From Candidatus Neomicrothrix sp. UBA4742 (GTDB lineage Bacteria; Actinomycetota; Acidimicrobiia; Acidimicrobiales; Acidimicrobilacustridaceae), in the NCBI GenBank assembly GCA_002403895.1, contig DHIQ01000023.1:9632-15083 (forward strand): a DNA stretch of 5,452 nt, in the 5' to 3' direction. A program made the position numbers and the translations under genes. Shown one piece after another: positions 4,531 through 5,452 of this stretch (its first letter is position 1; every line of letters starts with the position of its first letter). The notes beneath the pieces are model-generated. The model ran no database searches and was not told the origin of the DNA. It saw nothing but the letters and a program-made list of their open reading frames with translations.

Positions 4531-5445
4531 ATGCGACGACACGTCCTCGGTGCGACCGGTTTAGAACTGTCCGCCGTCGGTCTTGGCGGTGTGTGGTTCC
4601 GTGCCGACGACGCGGCCGCGGTCAACGGCGTGCTCGCAGCGTCGTATGACGCCGGGGTCAACTGGGTCGACACCGCAGAGGGTTACGGCGATGGCGACAA
4701 CGAGACCTGTCTCGGACAGGCATTACGGTCCGTTCCCGAGATGATGGTTGCCTCGAAGATTTCGCCATGGCGAACGCCGTTGCGCCACGACGCCGTTCAC
4801 CGCGCCTGTCGCGCCAGTCTGCAGAGGTTGCAGCGCGACGTTCTCGATGTGTACTTCGTCCACGCACCCGCCGCTGACGTGCCACTGGAGGACACCTGGA
4901 CCGCGATGGCCGAACTCGCCGACCAGGGCTTGGTGCGTGCCATCGGCCTGTCGAACTTCTCGACCGACGATGTCCGCCGAGCGCACGCCATCCGTCCGGT
5001 CGACATGGTCCAAGACGGCCTTTCGCTCATCGACATGCTCGACGCCCGGCAGCACTTCGCGGCATGCGCCGAGCTGGGTGTCGCCGGTGTTGTCTTCGAA
5101 CCCGTGGCCGGTGGGTTGCTCACTGGTGCGATCACCGCCGGTACCGACGTGAGCGGCCAGAAGGAGTGGGGCGCCGTGTACGACAGGATCTTCGCGCCGG
5201 GACCCATCGAACACAGTCTCGCAGTGGCCGAACGACTCGGCGCGCTGGCCGCCGAGTGGGGCTACACGATGTCGCAGCTGGCCATCGCATGGTGCCTGCA
5301 TCAAACCGGAGTCACCGCCGCACTCGCGGGCACCAAGAGCACCGAACACGCCCTGAGTAACGCGCGAGCGGGCGATATCACGTTGACCGAGACACAACTG
5401 ACGAGTCTGGACGACCTCATCTCGCTCGGTCCAACCTTTGCATGA
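4531..5445 (+). CDS. Aldo/keto reductase
   Basis: A 304-residue NAD(P)H-dependent oxidoreductase of the aldo/keto reductase superfamily (TIM barrel), which reduces aldehydes or ketones to alcohols or works in reverse as a sugar/alcohol dehydrogenase. The catalytic tetrad is complete: D47 (VDTAEGYG), Y52, K76 (VASKISP) and H111 (YFVHAP). GLSNFS (139-144), FEPVAGGLLTG (189-199) and the cofactor-binding C-terminal AGTKSTEHALSN (266-277) are all as expected. Length is normal and the gene is complete. An earlier in-frame ATG at 4498 is rejected because the Shine-Dalgarno sits inside that extension. It contains two TTA leucine codons (L11, L65), uncommon in such GC-rich DNA. It is transcribed away from the two-component system, so a functional link with the redox operon is possible only through shared regulation. 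The substrate cannot be told from sequence. Confidence 0.95.
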   Translation: MRRHVLGATGLELSAVGLGGVWFRADDAAAVNGVLAASYDAGVNWVDTAEGYGDGDNETCLGQALRSVPEMMVASKISPWRTPLRHDAVHRACRASLQRLQRDVLDVYFVHAPAADVPLEDTWTAMAELADQGLVRAIGLSNFSTDDVRRAHAIRPVDMVQDGLSLIDMLDARQHFAACAELGVAGVVFEPVAGGLLTGAITAGTDVSGQKEWGAVYDRIFAPGPIEHSLAVAERLGALAAEWGYTMSQLAIAWCLHQTGVTAALAGTKSTEHALSNARAGDITLTETQLTSLDDLISLGPTFA

Positions 5446-5452
5446 CTCGCGC

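Noticed and set aside
4561..4725. TTA leucine codons in the aldo/keto reductase as a bldA-like developmental control
   Set aside because: A TTA codon also occurs in the histidine kinase (2612-2614), and nothing shows that the organism is a Streptomyces-like developer in which TTA is regulatory.

Overview
The window looks like a piece of a high-GC actinobacterial chromosome. The evidence is strong GC bias at third codon positions, a MprA/PrrA-style OmpR-family two-component pair, an ApbE with Actinobacteria-like motif variants, and tightly packed genes with 4-base ATGA overlaps. A member of Acidimicrobiia or a related class would fit, but this is inference from style only.

Layout, right to left, because most genes are on the minus strand. 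A minus-strand two-component system occupies about 2183-4251: an OmpR/PhoB-type response regulator followed, with a 4-base overlap, by its membrane histidine kinase. A 137-base intergenic region (2046-2182) then holds three direct-repeat half-sites placed directly upstream of a plausible -10 box. This is the expected look of a response-regulator-activated promoter. That promoter would drive a second minus-strand operon: a 130-residue single-pass membrane protein with a Ser-rich tail (1653-2045), an ApbE-type FAD:protein FMN transferase (725-1648), and a 208-residue ferric-reductase-like haem membrane protein (102-728). The last two overlap by 4 bases. A further minus-strand gene starts at 45 with a good ribosome-binding site and runs off the left edge after 15 codons.

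On the plus strand, divergent from the regulator, is an aldo/keto reductase (4531-5445) with a complete catalytic tetrad. The divergent intergenic region (4252-4530) contains a perfect 20-bp palindrome, a second inverted repeat close to the reductase gene, and a two-half-site copy of the response-regulator-like motif next to the regulator's own start.

Working model: the two-component system senses an envelope signal and switches on a small extracytoplasmic electron-transfer module, consisting of a haem membrane protein and a flavin-attaching enzyme. What is missing is a recognisable FMN-binding acceptor domain. The Ser-rich membrane protein sits where such an acceptor is often found but has no FMN_bind motif. 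The true acceptor may be the gene cut at the left edge or may be encoded elsewhere. This mismatch, together with the shared operator-like repeats, is the most interesting aspect of the window. No mobile elements, tRNA, rRNA or CRISPR arrays were seen.
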